In this document: in pieces, positions 26,467 to 36,227 of the stretch | Layout: each line of letters opens with the position of its first letter | Position numbering within the stretch: the first letter of the stretch is position 1 | Assembly: GCA_965212595.1 (NCBI GenBank) | Contig: CBDBVE010000005.1 | Location: 124,001 to 188,000, forward strand | DNA: 64,000 nucleotides | From: Poritiphilus sp965212595 | GTDB lineage: Bacteria > Bacteroidota > Bacteroidia > Flavobacteriales > Flavobacteriaceae | Direction of reading: 5' to 3' | Position numbers and translations under genes: made by a program | The notes under the pieces: generated by a model | The model's database searches: none | Told to the model about the DNA's origin: nothing | What the model saw: the letters and a program-made list of their open reading frames with translations, nothing else

Positions 26467-29142
26467 CTATAAGGTCTTTTTCACTGCAACTTCCTGGAAA
26501 GCTTCTACGATATCGCTCTCTTTGATGTCATTGTAATTCTTGATCTGAAGTCCGCAATCATACCCTTTAGCAACCTCCTTAACATCATCTTTAAAGCGTT
26601 TTAAGGATGACAGTTCTCCAGTAAATATTACGACTCCATCTCTAATAAGGCGAATATTAGAATTTCTAAAGATCTTTCCACTAGTAACCATACAACCCGC
26701 GATAGTTCCAATCTTGGAAATTTTGAATGTTTCTCGGATTTCAGCCGTTCCGGTAATCTCCTCTTTCATTTCAGGAGACAACATTCCTTCCATCGCATCT
26801 TTGAGATCGTTAATGGCATCGTAGATAATAGAATACATCCTGATGTCTATCTCTTCCTTGTCCGCTATATCGCGGGCATTCCCCATTGGCCTTACATTAA
26901 ATCCAATTACAATAGCATCGGAGGCCGAAGCAAGAAGTACATCAGATTCTGTGATAGCACCAACTCCTTTATGGATGATATTTACCTGGATTTCGTCTGT
27001 AGACAATTTTTGGAATGAATCTGTAAGCGCTTCTACCGAACCGTCCACATCTCCCTTAAGGATGATATTCAACTCTTTGAAATCTCCGAGGGCTATTCTT
27101 CTACCAATCTCATCGAGCGTAATATGTCTTTGTGTTCTGACAGATTGCTCACGCAACAGCTGACTACGCTTGGCGGCTATCTGCTTAGCCTCACGTTCAT
27201 CCTGTAGTACATTGAATTTATCTCCTGCCTGTGGAGCACCGTCCAGTCCAAGAATGGATATTGGTGTAGATGGACCAGCTTTCTTAGTATTCTTTCCACG
27301 CTCATCCTGCATTGCCTTTATCTTACCACTATGCGTTCCTGCAAGAACATAATCTCCAATATTAAGTGTACCTCCCTGCACCAAAATGGTTGATACGTAT
27401 CCTCTTCCTTTGTCCAGGAAGGCTTCTACAACCGTTCCTACAGCAAGTTTATCCGGGTTGGCTTTCAGTTCTAGAAGTTCGGCTTCAAGCAATACTTTCT
27501 CAAGCAGCTCTTTTACTCCATCTCCGGTTTTTGCCGAGATATCGTGTGATTGGATTTTTCCTCCCCAATCTTCCACCAATAGATTCATGGCGGCCAGACC
27601 CTCTTTAATTTTGTCGGGGTTGGCTGTTGGGCGGTCTATTTTGTTGATCGCAAACACTATTGGCACCCCTGCGGCCTGGGCGTGGCTAATAGCTTCCTTT
27701 GTCTGAGGCATGATGTCGTCATCAGCCGCAATAACGATAATGGCGATATCTGTTACCTGAGCTCCACGAGCCCTCATTGCGGTAAACGCCTCGTGACCCG
27801 GAGTATCGAGGAAGGTTATTGACTGCCCCCCTTCAAGCGTAACGCCGTAGGCTCCAATATGCTGTGTGATTCCACCACTTTCTCCGGCGATCACATTTTC
27901 TTCTCGGACATAATCTAATAGCGATGTCTTTCCGTGATCTACGTGTCCCATTACGGTTACAATCGGAGCTCTCGATTTTAGATCTTCGGGCGCATCTACC
28001 TCTTCTTCAATGGCATCTTCTATCTCTGCCGTAACAAATTCTACCTCATAACCAAACTCATCAGCAACAATTGACAGCGTTTCCGCATCCAAACGTTGGT
28101 TCATCGTCACCATAATGCCAAGTGACATACAGGCTGAGATAATATCTGTTGTAGGCACATCCATCATCGTGGCCACCTCTCCCGCGGTTACAAATTCTGT
28201 AACCTTAAGGATCTTACTTTCTAATTCTTGTTGCTCAAGGTCTTTCTCGGTCTGCTGGCGGTGAAGGTCTCGCTTATCTCTTCGATATTTGGCACCCTTT
28301 CCTTTTTTAGATTTACCCTGTAGTTTTTCGAGGGTCTCCCGAACTTGTTTTTGTACTTCTTCCTCAGTGGGCTCTACCTTAGGAGTGGAGCTAAAGCGCT
28401 GGTTCTTTTTACCACCGGCTCTTCCTCTCGGGCCAGATTGCGAACCATTATTACTAACAATTCGCTTCCTTCTCTTTTTCCTGTCCGTAGATTCTGAGGA
28501 ACTCTGTTTGGCCGCTGGGGTGGCCTCTTTCTTTTTCTTAGGCTTATCAAATTTTGAGAGATCAATCTTGTCTCCCATGATCTTAGGCCCGGACAGCTTC
28601 TTATACTGGGTTTCTATAGATTTTGGCTTCTCGACCGTTTCTTCTTCCGGAGCAGCTTTTTCAGCTACTTTCTCTTCCTTTGGAGTTGGAGTTGGAGTTG
28701 GAATCGGAGGCGGAGCAGCCTCAGTTTTTTCCTCTTTAGGTTCTGTAGGGGCTGGCTTTTCCTGTTTCTTGGGTTCGAGCTCAATTTTACCTACCTTCTT
28801 AGGACCAGATAATTCGGCTTTTGCCTTTACAACTTCCTTTTCTCTGGCAGCGGTTCTTTGCTCTCTTGCTAAACGCTTCTCTTCCTGCTCCTGCTCTAAT
28901 TGTATGCGCAGGGCTTCTTTTTCCTTTCGCTTTTCCTCTCCGACTTCCTTGGATGCAACCTTCTTGCTCATATCCGTTTGGAACTCGTCTAAAAGAACCT
29001 GATATACCTCATCGGATATTTTAGTCGTAGGGCGTGCCTCAACCTTGTGCCCTTTGGTGGCAAGGAAGTCCACTGCCCTATCCAGTGAAATATTAAGTTC
29101 TCTTAAGACCTTATTAAGCCTTACTGTTGCATTGTCTGCCAT
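26467..29142 (-). CDS. infB: Translation initiation factor IF-2
   Basis: An 891-residue GTPase that places fMet-tRNA in the ribosomal P site. The N-terminus (residues about 1-60) is the IF2 N-terminal fold. A long, highly charged and Pro/Lys-rich linker follows (to about 310; PTPTPTPKEEK, KKKKEATPAAK), then the IF2N2 region. The GTPase domain has G1 VTVMGHVDHGKTS near residue 395, G3 DTPGHEAF and G4 NKIDRP. Domains II, III and C-terminal fMet-binding domain IV (GTAEIRETFKISKIGTIAGC) complete it. It is the last gene of rimP-nusA-infB, 44 bp after nusA. Confidence 0.97.
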   Translation of the reverse strand: MADNATVRLNKVLRELNISLDRAVDFLATKGHKVEARPTTKISDEVYQVLLDEFQTDMSKKVASKEVGEEKRKEKEALRIQLEQEQEEKRLAREQRTAAREKEVVKAKAELSGPKKVGKIELEPKKQEKPAPTEPKEEKTEAAPPPIPTPTPTPKEEKVAEKAAPEEETVEKPKSIETQYKKLSGPKIMGDKIDLSKFDKPKKKKEATPAAKQSSSESTDRKKRRKRIVSNNGSQSGPRGRAGGKKNQRFSSTPKVEPTEEEVQKQVRETLEKLQGKSKKGKGAKYRRDKRDLHRQQTEKDLEQQELESKILKVTEFVTAGEVATMMDVPTTDIISACMSLGIMVTMNQRLDAETLSIVADEFGYEVEFVTAEIEDAIEEEVDAPEDLKSRAPIVTVMGHVDHGKTSLLDYVREENVIAGESGGITQHIGAYGVTLEGGQSITFLDTPGHEAFTAMRARGAQVTDIAIIVIAADDDIMPQTKEAISHAQAAGVPIVFAINKIDRPTANPDKIKEGLAAMNLLVEDWGGKIQSHDISAKTGDGVKELLEKVLLEAELLELKANPDKLAVGTVVEAFLDKGRGYVSTILVQGGTLNIGDYVLAGTHSGKIKAMQDERGKNTKKAGPSTPISILGLDGAPQAGDKFNVLQDEREAKQIAAKRSQLLREQSVRTQRHITLDEIGRRIALGDFKELNIILKGDVDGSVEALTDSFQKLSTDEIQVNIIHKGVGAITESDVLLASASDAIVIGFNVRPMGNARDIADKEEIDIRMYSIIYDAINDLKDAMEGMLSPEMKEEITGTAEIRETFKISKIGTIAGCMVTSGKIFRNSNIRLIRDGVVIFTGELSSLKRFKDDVKEVAKGYDCGLQIKNYNDIKESDIVEAFQEVAVKKTL

Positions 29143-29186
29143 AAATACCTATTCCTATTCTTCTAATTACGGTGCTAATATATAGC

Positions 29187-30419
29187 TTAATCTTCAAATT
29201 CTTCTTTAAGTATACGCACAACCTCTAAAATTGTTTCCTCCTCTAAATCGGTACGCTTAACAAGATCATTCACATCTTGCTCCAGGACACTTCGTGCGGT
29301 ATCCATACCTATTTTCTTTAATTCATCGATTATCCAGCTTTCTATCTCATCAGAGAACTCGGTTAGCTCTACATCTTCTTCCACACCTTCACGGAAAACA
29401 TCGATCTCATATCCGGTTAGCTGGCCAGCCAAACGAATATTGTGCCCTCCACGACCAATAGCCTTAGAAACCTCCTCGGGTCTTAAAAAGACTTGCGCCG
29501 TCATTTTCTCGTCATTGAGTTTCACTGTAGAAACTCTGGCCGGGCTAAGTGCTCTTGTCACCATCAGCTGGGGGTTGTTCGTCCAGTTGATCACATCAAT
29601 ATTCTCATTTCCCAGCTCTCTTACAATACCGTGTATTCTGGATCCTTTCATACCTACACAGGCACCTACAGGATCAATCCTATCATCGTAAGAATCAACA
29701 GCCACTTTGGCCTTTTCGCCAGGAATCCTAACTGCTTTCTTAATTGTGATAAGTCCATCAAAAACCTCGGGGATCTCCTGAAAGAAGAGTTGCTCCAAAA
29801 ATATCGGGGAGGTCCTGGACATGATAATCATAGGCTTGTTGCCCTTGAGTTCTACACTTTCTACAATTCCTCTTACATTATCACCTTTCCTAAAAAAGTC
29901 TGATGGGATCTGCTTGTCTTTAGGCAAAATTATTTCATTCCCCTCATCGTCTAATAAGATAATCGCCTTATGTCTTATATGGTGTACCTCGGCAGTATAG
30001 ATTTCTCCTTCAAGGTCCTTAAATTGCTTATATATAGTGGTATTGTCGTGCTCGTGTATCTTAGAGATCAGGTTCTGCCGTAAAGCCAAAATTGCTCTTC
30101 TTCCGAGATCTATAAGTTTTACTTCTTCAGAAACATCTTCTCCCACTTCAAAATCGGGTTCAATTTTTTGGGCCTCAGACAAGGAGATTTCCTCATTGGG
30201 ATCCTCAACTTCACCATCTTCCACCACAATACGGTTTCTCCAAATTTCCAAATCTCCTTTATCCGGATTGATGATGATATCGAAGTTATCATCCGATCCA
30301 AATTTTCTTTTTAAGGCACTTCGGAAAACCTCTTCCAAAATCGCCATTAGCGTCACTCTGTCTATGAATTTATCATCCTTAAATTCGGAGAAAGATTCGA
30401 TCAACGCAATATTTTCCAT
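29187..30419 (-). CDS. nusA: Transcription termination/antitermination factor NusA
   Basis: A 410-residue RNA-polymerase-binding factor for pausing, termination and antitermination. The order is the N-terminal polymerase-binding domain (about 1-125), an S1 domain (about 135-200, with GEIYTAEVHHIRH), and two KH domains (VGACVGMKGSRIHGIVREL and RPEEVSKAIGRGGHNIRLAG). It lacks the long acidic repeats found in Escherichia coli NusA, as usual outside the proteobacteria. It lies 12 bp after rimP and 44 bp before infB. Confidence 0.96.
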   Translation of the reverse strand: MENIALIESFSEFKDDKFIDRVTLMAILEEVFRSALKRKFGSDDNFDIIINPDKGDLEIWRNRIVVEDGEVEDPNEEISLSEAQKIEPDFEVGEDVSEEVKLIDLGRRAILALRQNLISKIHEHDNTTIYKQFKDLEGEIYTAEVHHIRHKAIILLDDEGNEIILPKDKQIPSDFFRKGDNVRGIVESVELKGNKPMIIMSRTSPIFLEQLFFQEIPEVFDGLITIKKAVRIPGEKAKVAVDSYDDRIDPVGACVGMKGSRIHGIVRELGNENIDVINWTNNPQLMVTRALSPARVSTVKLNDEKMTAQVFLRPEEVSKAIGRGGHNIRLAGQLTGYEIDVFREGVEEDVELTEFSDEIESWIIDELKKIGMDTARSVLEQDVNDLVKRTDLEEETILEVVRILKEEFED

Positions 30420-30431
30420 TTTAAAAACCGA

Positions 30432-30893
30432 TTAAAATTTTAGTATAACTTTTGCTTCTTCAATATCAGAAATAGCAATTTCCTGCTTTTTCCGAACTGT
30501 AATTTTTCCTTTACCTACAGGCTTTGGTTCTCGGGCCTTCCATTCTAAAACAATGGTTTCTTCACTGGTTTCAGTAAGATTTCCTTCGTAACTGGCATCT
30601 TTTGTGACCACCTTTAATTTGCGACCAACATTTTTGACATACTGTCTTGCCAGTACAAGGGGAGTGGTAGCACCAGCAGAGGTCACTTCAAGAGCAAAGT
30701 CTGCCTCCTCGCGGTCCAATTGATGTTCAATTGCCCTGCTTACTGCCATACAGTCTTTCAAGGTCACCCCCTGGTCTCCATCTATTACTACCTTAATAGT
30801 GTTGTCTGAAGAAACCGTGAAATCAATTAAAAAAAGTGATTCTCTTTCGTTAAGAGCTTGCTCTAAAAGCGCTTTAACCTGTTCTTTCAGCAT
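30432..30893 (-). CDS. rimP: Ribosome maturation factor RimP
   Basis: A 153-residue protein needed for 30S subunit maturation. The start at 30893 (MLKEQVKALLEQAL) fits the family; a longer in-frame start at 30920 would place its codons inside the leader hairpin. The signature region VTLKDCMAVSRAIEHQLDRE is followed by DFALEVTSAG and the C-terminal SH3-like domain (GRKLKVVTK...). It is the first gene of rimP-nusA-infB. Confidence 0.94.
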   Translation of the reverse strand: MLKEQVKALLEQALNERESLFLIDFTVSSDNTIKVVIDGDQGVTLKDCMAVSRAIEHQLDREEADFALEVTSAGATTPLVLARQYVKNVGRKLKVVTKDASYEGNLTETSEETIVLEWKAREPKPVGKGKITVRKKQEIAISDIEEAKVILKF

Positions 30894-30909
30894 AAACTTA
30901 AGTAATAAA

Positions 30910-30932
30910 AGAGGGGACAAATTGTCCCCTCA
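30910..30932 (-). promoter_or_regulatory. Leader hairpin (possible attenuator) upstream of rimP
   Basis: On the minus strand, GAGGGGACA-ATT-TGTCCCCTC is a nine-pair perfect hairpin followed by TTTTATTA. It sits between the candidate promoter and the rimP start, about 17 bp before the ATG, with no other gene on that strand for it to end. A terminator in a leader suggests attenuation. Confidence 0.6.
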
Positions 30933-30960
30933 TGAATACCCATATATCCTTTCAGTGGCG

Positions 30961-30968
30961 CAAATATA
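30961..30968 (-). promoter_or_regulatory. Candidate -7 promoter element of rimP-nusA-infB
   Basis: TATATTTG on the minus strand fits TAnnTTTG exactly. It would start a leader of about 60 nt that contains the hairpin at 30910-30932. No convincing -33 TTG box was found. Confidence 0.5.
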
Positions 30969-31070
30969 CAACTTTTTTTTGTCTTGAGACTTCTGGCATA
31001 AAGATAAAATCAACAAGCTGCTCCAAGCAATTAATTTGTACTTTTATACTGACCAACTAACCAAAATACT

Positions 31071-32432
31071 ATGGATATTTTTTCGTCCTACAATCTAATT
31101 ATCGAAGCCTCGGTAATTCTTATTTTATCTTTCCTTTTTAACGGAATCGCGAAGCGTACCAATATTCCTTCCGTCTTACTGCTTATTCTTCTGGGGGTCT
31201 TACTTCAGTTTGTGCTAAAATACCTGAGTTCGGAATCCTTTGATTTTTTTCCGGCCTTAGAAATCTTAGGAATCATTGGTCTGATCATGATCGTACTGGA
31301 AGCCGCCCTGGAACTGGAATTAAAACGTGAGAAGCTCGTACCTATTTTAAAATCTATGGCCATTGCCCTTATTGGATTGATCGCCTCGGCATGGGTTGCC
31401 GCTTTGGTACTTTATAATTTCATCCCGGATATGTCTATGGATGCCGCCTGGTTATACGCAACCCCCTTATCCATATTATCTAGCGCCATAATCATACCCA
31501 GCGTCAGCGGTCTTAAATCTGAGAAAAAGGAGTTTCATATTTATGAGAGTACCTTCTCGGATATCATGGGTATTATGATGTTTTACTATTTGGCCGGACA
31601 GCTTAATCCCTCTGAGTCGAGCAGTGCAGGTGGGTTTGCCTTAAACATCTTACTAACCATTGTTATTTCTATAATTGCCAGCTACGCAATAATTTTGATC
31701 TTTCAGCAAATTAAGAGTCAGGCCAAGTTATTTTTACTGCTCGCAGTGCTACTTCTCTTATATGCCATTGGGAAGCAACTTCACCTATCCTCCCTTCTTA
31801 TCATTTTGATCTTTGGTCTGGTGATCGCCAATATGAAATTGTTTTTTGCCGGAAAACTTTCACACTTTTTAGAATACGACAAAGCGCATAGGATCTATCA
31901 CGAGTTACATATTGTAACACTGGAAACGGCCTTTGTAGTCAGAACCTTCTTTTTTGTGATCTTTGGCCTTACTATAGTCATTGCGTCATTGTTCAGTGTA
32001 AGCGTGGCGCTGATAAGCCTTATGATTATTACCTCTATCTACGCTATTAGATTTGTGGTACTCCGAACATTTATTGGGAGCGACATTTTGCCCCAGTTGT
32101 TTATTGCGCCACGTGGCCTTATCACCATTCTCCTTTTTTACGCAATCCCTGCCGAAGCACAAGTCAGTAATTTTCAACCCGGGATTTTGCTCTTTGTCAT
32201 CATAGGTACCAGCCTTATTATGACCTGGGCCATGATCAAGGACAAAAGAAAAATGAAAACACTACTTGACCACATTGATGAGGAATACGAGGAGTTGGAA
32301 GAGGCTAAAGAAATAGAGAAAGTTTCGGAGCCTTCAGAATTGCAAGAACCTCCGGAGGAAGGTTTAGACAAGCCCGAAATCAACAAAGATTTTGATCCTG
32401 ATACGCCGGAAGATCACAGTAGGGATGGCTGA
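31071..32432 (+). CDS. Cation:proton antiporter (CPA family)
   Basis: A 453-residue membrane protein with about 12 helices over residues 1-395, of the sodium/proton exchanger fold (CPA1/NhaP-like). Early helices carry IPSVLLLILLGVLLQF and the re-entrant region LSSAIIIPSVSGL, where other members have the ion-binding Asp pair; transported ion is not assignable. A cytoplasmic tail (residues about 400-453) is very acidic (DEEYEELEEAKEIEK, EPPEEGLDKPE), possibly regulatory. The gene is divergent from rimP and stands alone. Confidence 0.88.
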   Translation: MDIFSSYNLIIEASVILILSFLFNGIAKRTNIPSVLLLILLGVLLQFVLKYLSSESFDFFPALEILGIIGLIMIVLEAALELELKREKLVPILKSMAIALIGLIASAWVAALVLYNFIPDMSMDAAWLYATPLSILSSAIIIPSVSGLKSEKKEFHIYESTFSDIMGIMMFYYLAGQLNPSESSSAGGFALNILLTIVISIIASYAIILIFQQIKSQAKLFLLLAVLLLLYAIGKQLHLSSLLIILIFGLVIANMKLFFAGKLSHFLEYDKAHRIYHELHIVTLETAFVVRTFFFVIFGLTIVIASLFSVSVALISLMIITSIYAIRFVVLRTFIGSDILPQLFIAPRGLITILLFYAIPAEAQVSNFQPGILLFVIIGTSLIMTWAMIKDKRKMKTLLDHIDEEYEELEEAKEIEKVSEPSELQEPPEEGLDKPEINKDFDPDTPEDHSRDG

Positions 32433-32443
32433 CAGATAATGTA

Positions 32444-32528
32444 CAATTAGCAATTAGCAATTAGCAATTAGCAATTAGCAATTAGCAATTAGCAATGATC
32501 ATTGTTTATTGTTTATTGTTTATTGTTT
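32444..32528. repeat. Two back-to-back heptamer tandem repeats
   Basis: CAATTAG is repeated seven times without error at 32444-32492, then after a short joint ATTGTTT is repeated four times at 32501-32528. Both have a 7-bp period. They lie between the antiporter stop and the tRNA terminator. Perfect copies suggest recent slippage, so copy number probably varies between strains. Confidence 0.95.
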
Positions 32529-32536
32529 ATCGCCAT

Positions 32537-32574
32537 AAAAAAATCCCAATAGCTTTGAGTATTGGGATTTTTTT
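32537..32574. terminator. Bidirectional terminator next to tRNA-Gln
   Basis: A 15-base inverted repeat (32537-32551 and 32560-32574) with an 8-nt loop: TCCCAATA pairs with TATTGGGA and each arm is flanked by seven A or T. It can end transcripts from the tRNA on the minus strand and from the antiporter on the plus strand. Confidence 0.85.
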
Positions 32575-32585
32575 ATGTTTTTAGT

Positions 32586-32656
32586 TGGCCTACTAGGACT
32601 CGAACCTAGAACGACTGGACCAAAACCAGCTGTGTTGCCAATTACACCATAGGCCA
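32586..32656 (-). tRNA. tRNA-Gln (anticodon TTG)
   Basis: A 71-nt cloverleaf on the minus strand. The acceptor arms TGGCCTA / TAGGCCA pair fully. The D arm has GGCAACAC with AATTGG. The anticodon stem GCTGG / CCAGT encloses TTTTGGT, giving anticodon TTG for CAA codons. The T arm contains GGTTCGAGTCC. The 3' CCA comes partly from the acceptor end; no extra CCA was assumed. Confidence 0.96.
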
Positions 32657-32826
32657 TTACCGTGTAAGAGCCTGCAAATTTAAAACAAACTTTTGTTCCA
32701 ACAAACATTTTAAGGACATTCCATGAAATATTTTGGCCCTTCCTGCCCTGTTAAAGGTTTATCAAATAGTGGCCTCCATGTCTATTTTAATTAGTAAATT
32801 CGCCCCATTGCTAAACTTGGTATTGC

Positions 32827-35800
32827 ATGTTTTCAGATAACTTCAAGAAGTGGGACACCATCCTGGGATGGGTCGCTTTTTTTATAGCCCTTATTGTTTA
32901 CGGAATTACGGTAGAGCCTACGGGCAGTTTTTGGGATGCCGGAGAGTACATTACCACTTCCGCAAAACTACAGGTAGCCCACCCACCAGGGGCACCGTTA
33001 CTGCAAATGATTGGTGCTTTCTTTTCTATGTTTGCCATGGAAGCAGACCAGGTAGCCAGGATGGTGAATTATGTTTCAGGAGTTTCCAGTGCCTTCACTG
33101 TGCTCTTTATGTTTTGGACCATCACAAACCTTACCCGTAAGCTTATCAGTAAAAAAGAAATGCTATCAAACAGCAAAGCCATTGCCATTCTTGGAAGCGG
33201 CCTGGTGGGAGCATTAGCCTTTACTTTTTCGGATAGTTTTTGGTTTAATGCCGTAGAAACCGAAGTCTATGCCATGGCCAGTTTTATTATGTCTCTTTTA
33301 CTCTGGCTGGGATTAAAATGGGTAGACGATATTGATCATCCCAGGGGTAATAGATGGCTGGTGCTTATTTCATACGTTGTAGGGCTCACTTTTGGGGTAC
33401 AGTTTATGGGCTTTCTGGCCATTCCTTCTATTGGACTACTTTACTATTTTAAAAAATACAAAACCACTACCGTTAAGAATTTTCTTCTGGCAAACATCGC
33501 CGTCGTGGCAATCCTAATGTTAGTTTACAAGTTTTCACTCACCTATGTGCTGAAATTGTTTGGCTGGAGTGAAGTATTTTTTATCAACAGCATAGGTCTG
33601 CCATTTAACTCGGGTACCATTATTATGGGCTTGCTCTTTGCAGCTGCATTTTACTTTGGCCTTAACTACACCAGAAAAAACAATTATAGAACTGCCAACA
33701 CCCTAGTACTTTGTGCAATGTTTCTATTTCTCGGCTTTTCATCCTGGCTAATGCTTCCTATAAGAGCAAATGCCAATGTGGTGGTTAACGAAAATAACCC
33801 GGCTGATGCAAGGGCGCTACTTGCCTATTATAATCGTGAGCAATATCCTGGGGTAGATAGTCCCTTCTATGGCACTTACTATTCCAATGCCTTCGCAAAA
33901 GCTGGCGAAGACAAAGATGATAAACCCAAGTACGAAAAAGACGAGGCTCTCGGCAAATACATAGTAGTAAACAAATACAAAGGAGCTATGCAGGGGCCAA
34001 ATGACGAACATCGCGGATTGCTTCCCCGAATGTGGAGCGAGCAGCATGCCGAAAACTATATGAAGTTTTTTGACCCCCTGGACTTTCGAATGAAAACCTC
34101 AAGCGAAGACCTGCGAAAAGCAGTAGCCCAGGTAAAAGCCGGTTATGCAAATGGCGAGATTGACACAGAACAATATATAAGTTTCCTAAGGCAGTTTAAT
34201 GAGTACCTCGAAGTAGAGCCTCCCACATTTTGGCAAAATGTAAAGTACATGTTCCAGTTTCAATTTGGCTATATGTATTGGAGGTATTTCATGTGGAATT
34301 TTGTTGGTAAGAAAAACGACATTCAAGGAAAATATAATGGCAATGGCGAATGGTTGAGTGGTATTGGTTTTATAGACGACTTACGTCTGGGGAGCCAGGA
34401 AAACCTGCCTAGTGATGTGCTTGATAATAAAGGAAGAAACACTTACTTTTTCTTGCCTCTTATTCTAGGTATTATCGGGCTTGTATTTCAGATTTCAAGG
34501 AACCCCAAACAATTCTGGGCGCTTTTCGTATTCTTTATGTTTACCGGAATCGCCATACAGTTTTATACGAACCCTTATATATTTCAACCAAGAGAACGCG
34601 ATTATTCGCTTGTAGGTTCTTTTTACATTTTTGCCTTGTGGATTGGTCTTGGGGTCTACGGCCTCTTCGATGAATTCAGAAAATGGGTTAAACCAAAGTT
34701 ACTGGCACCAGGAGTTGTTGCATTATGTCTTTTGGCAGTTCCTTTGCTAATGGCTTTTCAAAATTGGGATGACCACGACCGTTCTAACAGGCGTACTGCG
34801 CAGGCAAGCGCAAAGGCCTATCTGAGTTCCTGTCAAGAAGATGTCGGCGCCATGCTGTTTACTATTGGGGATAACGATACCTTTCCACTATGGTATGCGC
34901 AGGAAATTGAAGAATACAGGACAGATGTGCGGATTATCTGTACCAGCCTTTTTGCTACAGATTGGTATGTAGATCAGATGAAACGAAAGGCATATAAGAG
35001 TGACCCTATTCCCTCGCAGCTTACTCATGAGCTATACCGTTACGGCAATAGAGATGTAATATACTATCAGGGGCTACCTGGAATATCAGAAAAGCGCTGG
35101 GATATAAAAGACTTTATCAGTTGGGTTGGAAGCGATAAGCCGCAGACAAAATTCAAATATATCCTTGAAAAACAAGGGGCAGACCTAAGCGAGTATTCGG
35201 AAGGCACACTAGACCTTGTATATTATCCTACGAACAAGATCCGTGTTCAAGTGAACAAAAAAAATGTTCTGGAGAGCGGATTGGTGAAGGAGAAAGATTC
35301 CGCGCTTATCGTAGACTATATTGATATAGACCTACCTCAAAGCGCCATGGCGAAAAACCGGATTTTAATGTTAGACATCCTTGCCAATAACGACTGGAAA
35401 CGCCCTATTTATTTTTCTGGAGGTAGCTTTGATAAGGCAGAATATATTTGGATGAAAGATTATCTACAGTTAGATGGCCTGGCTTATAAGTTAGTTCCTA
35501 TAAAGACCAAAAATCGCTCTTCATTTGAGATGGGAAGAATAGACAGTGATCTGATGTACGGCATTGTCATGAACTGGGATTGGGGAAATTCTGGCAGCTC
35601 GGACATTTACCATGATCCTCAGACCCGTATTCAGGGTTTATCATATCGTGGCAATCTTGCCCGCTTAACAGAAACACTCATCAACGAAAATAAAATAGAT
35701 AAGGCCAGGGATATCATTAACCTGGCTATGGAAAACCTGCCGGTGGAACACTACGGGTTCTACACCTTTGTCGAACCTTTTGTTGATGGTTACTACAAGG

Positions 35801-36183
35801 TAGGAGAAACTCAAAAGGCCAGAGATTTGTTCTCGAAATTGAAAAAGATCTATCAGGAAAGGCTAAACTATTACGCTGGTATTCCAAGAGACGAGCAATA
35901 TAAAAGCTTAGAGGATATCCTTGCCGATATGGACGCCTATAGTCGCAATGTCGATATCTTAATTGCTAATGATGACCGGGAATTGGCGGAAAAGGAAATT
36001 TTAATATACAACGAACGTATTGATGCTCTTTGCCATTTTATCGGGTGTAATAAGGAAGATTTCTTAACAGATCCCAACTTACCCTCTGCACCTGACCCGG
36101 ATATGGAAGACTCGACAGTTATTGACTCTGTTTCTGCCCAAGACAGCCTTGAAACACCTCCGCAACAGGACAGCCTAAATTAG
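32827..36183 (+). CDS. DUF2723 membrane protein (GT117-type glycosyltransferase-like)
   Basis: An 1118-residue protein. The N-terminal part (residues about 10-330 and 540-660) is a multispanning GT-C-like membrane domain with the DUF2723 signature GSFWDAGEYITTSAKLQVAH followed by PPGAP, where the Asp/Glu pair is the presumed catalytic site using a lipid-linked sugar. The C-terminal soluble half (about 700-1118) has a nucleotide-free Rossmann-like stretch (FTIGDNDTFPLWYAQE) and TPR-like helices near 950-1050. Homologues are called glycosyltransferase family 117 or protein O-mannosyltransferase-like and are single genes in Bacteroidota. General protein O-glycosylation is a fair inference, but unproven. 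Confidence 0.88.
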   Translation: MFSDNFKKWDTILGWVAFFIALIVYGITVEPTGSFWDAGEYITTSAKLQVAHPPGAPLLQMIGAFFSMFAMEADQVARMVNYVSGVSSAFTVLFMFWTITNLTRKLISKKEMLSNSKAIAILGSGLVGALAFTFSDSFWFNAVETEVYAMASFIMSLLLWLGLKWVDDIDHPRGNRWLVLISYVVGLTFGVQFMGFLAIPSIGLLYYFKKYKTTTVKNFLLANIAVVAILMLVYKFSLTYVLKLFGWSEVFFINSIGLPFNSGTIIMGLLFAAAFYFGLNYTRKNNYRTANTLVLCAMFLFLGFSSWLMLPIRANANVVVNENNPADARALLAYYNREQYPGVDSPFYGTYYSNAFAKAGEDKDDKPKYEKDEALGKYIVVNKYKGAMQGPNDEHRGLLPRMWSEQHAENYMKFFDPLDFRMKTSSEDLRKAVAQVKAGYANGEIDTEQYISFLRQFNEYLEVEPPTFWQNVKYMFQFQFGYMYWRYFMWNFVGKKNDIQGKYNGNGEWLSGIGFIDDLRLGSQENLPSDVLDNKGRNTYFFLPLILGIIGLVFQISRNPKQFWALFVFFMFTGIAIQFYTNPYIFQPRERDYSLVGSFYIFALWIGLGVYGLFDEFRKWVKPKLLAPGVVALCLLAVPLLMAFQNWDDHDRSNRRTAQASAKAYLSSCQEDVGAMLFTIGDNDTFPLWYAQEIEEYRTDVRIICTSLFATDWYVDQMKRKAYKSDPIPSQLTHELYRYGNRDVIYYQGLPGISEKRWDIKDFISWVGSDKPQTKFKYILEKQGADLSEYSEGTLDLVYYPTNKIRVQVNKKNVLESGLVKEKDSALIVDYIDIDLPQSAMAKNRILMLDILANNDWKRPIYFSGGSFDKAEYIWMKDYLQLDGLAYKLVPIKTKNRSSFEMGRIDSDLMYGIVMNWDWGNSGSSDIYHDPQTRIQGLSYRGNLARLTETLINENKIDKARDIINLAMENLPVEHYGFYTFVEPFVDGYYKVGETQKARDLFSKLKKIYQERLNYYAGIPRDEQYKSLEDILADMDAYSRNVDILIANDDRELAEKEILIYNERIDALCHFIGCNKEDFLTDPNLPSAPDPDMEDSTVIDSVSAQDSLETPPQQDSLN

Positions 36184-36227
36184 CCCAATATTTAAAGAGC
36201 TAAGAATATTGTAAATTCCTGAAGTGT

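Noticed and set aside
28289..29002. Long open frame of 237 codons opposite infB
   Set aside because: It lies entirely antisense to the charged N-terminal linker of IF-2 and has low-complexity Phe/Ser content, with no domain or ribosome binding site.
32444..32528. CRISPR-like array
   Set aside because: The units are 7 bp and directly adjacent, with no spacers.
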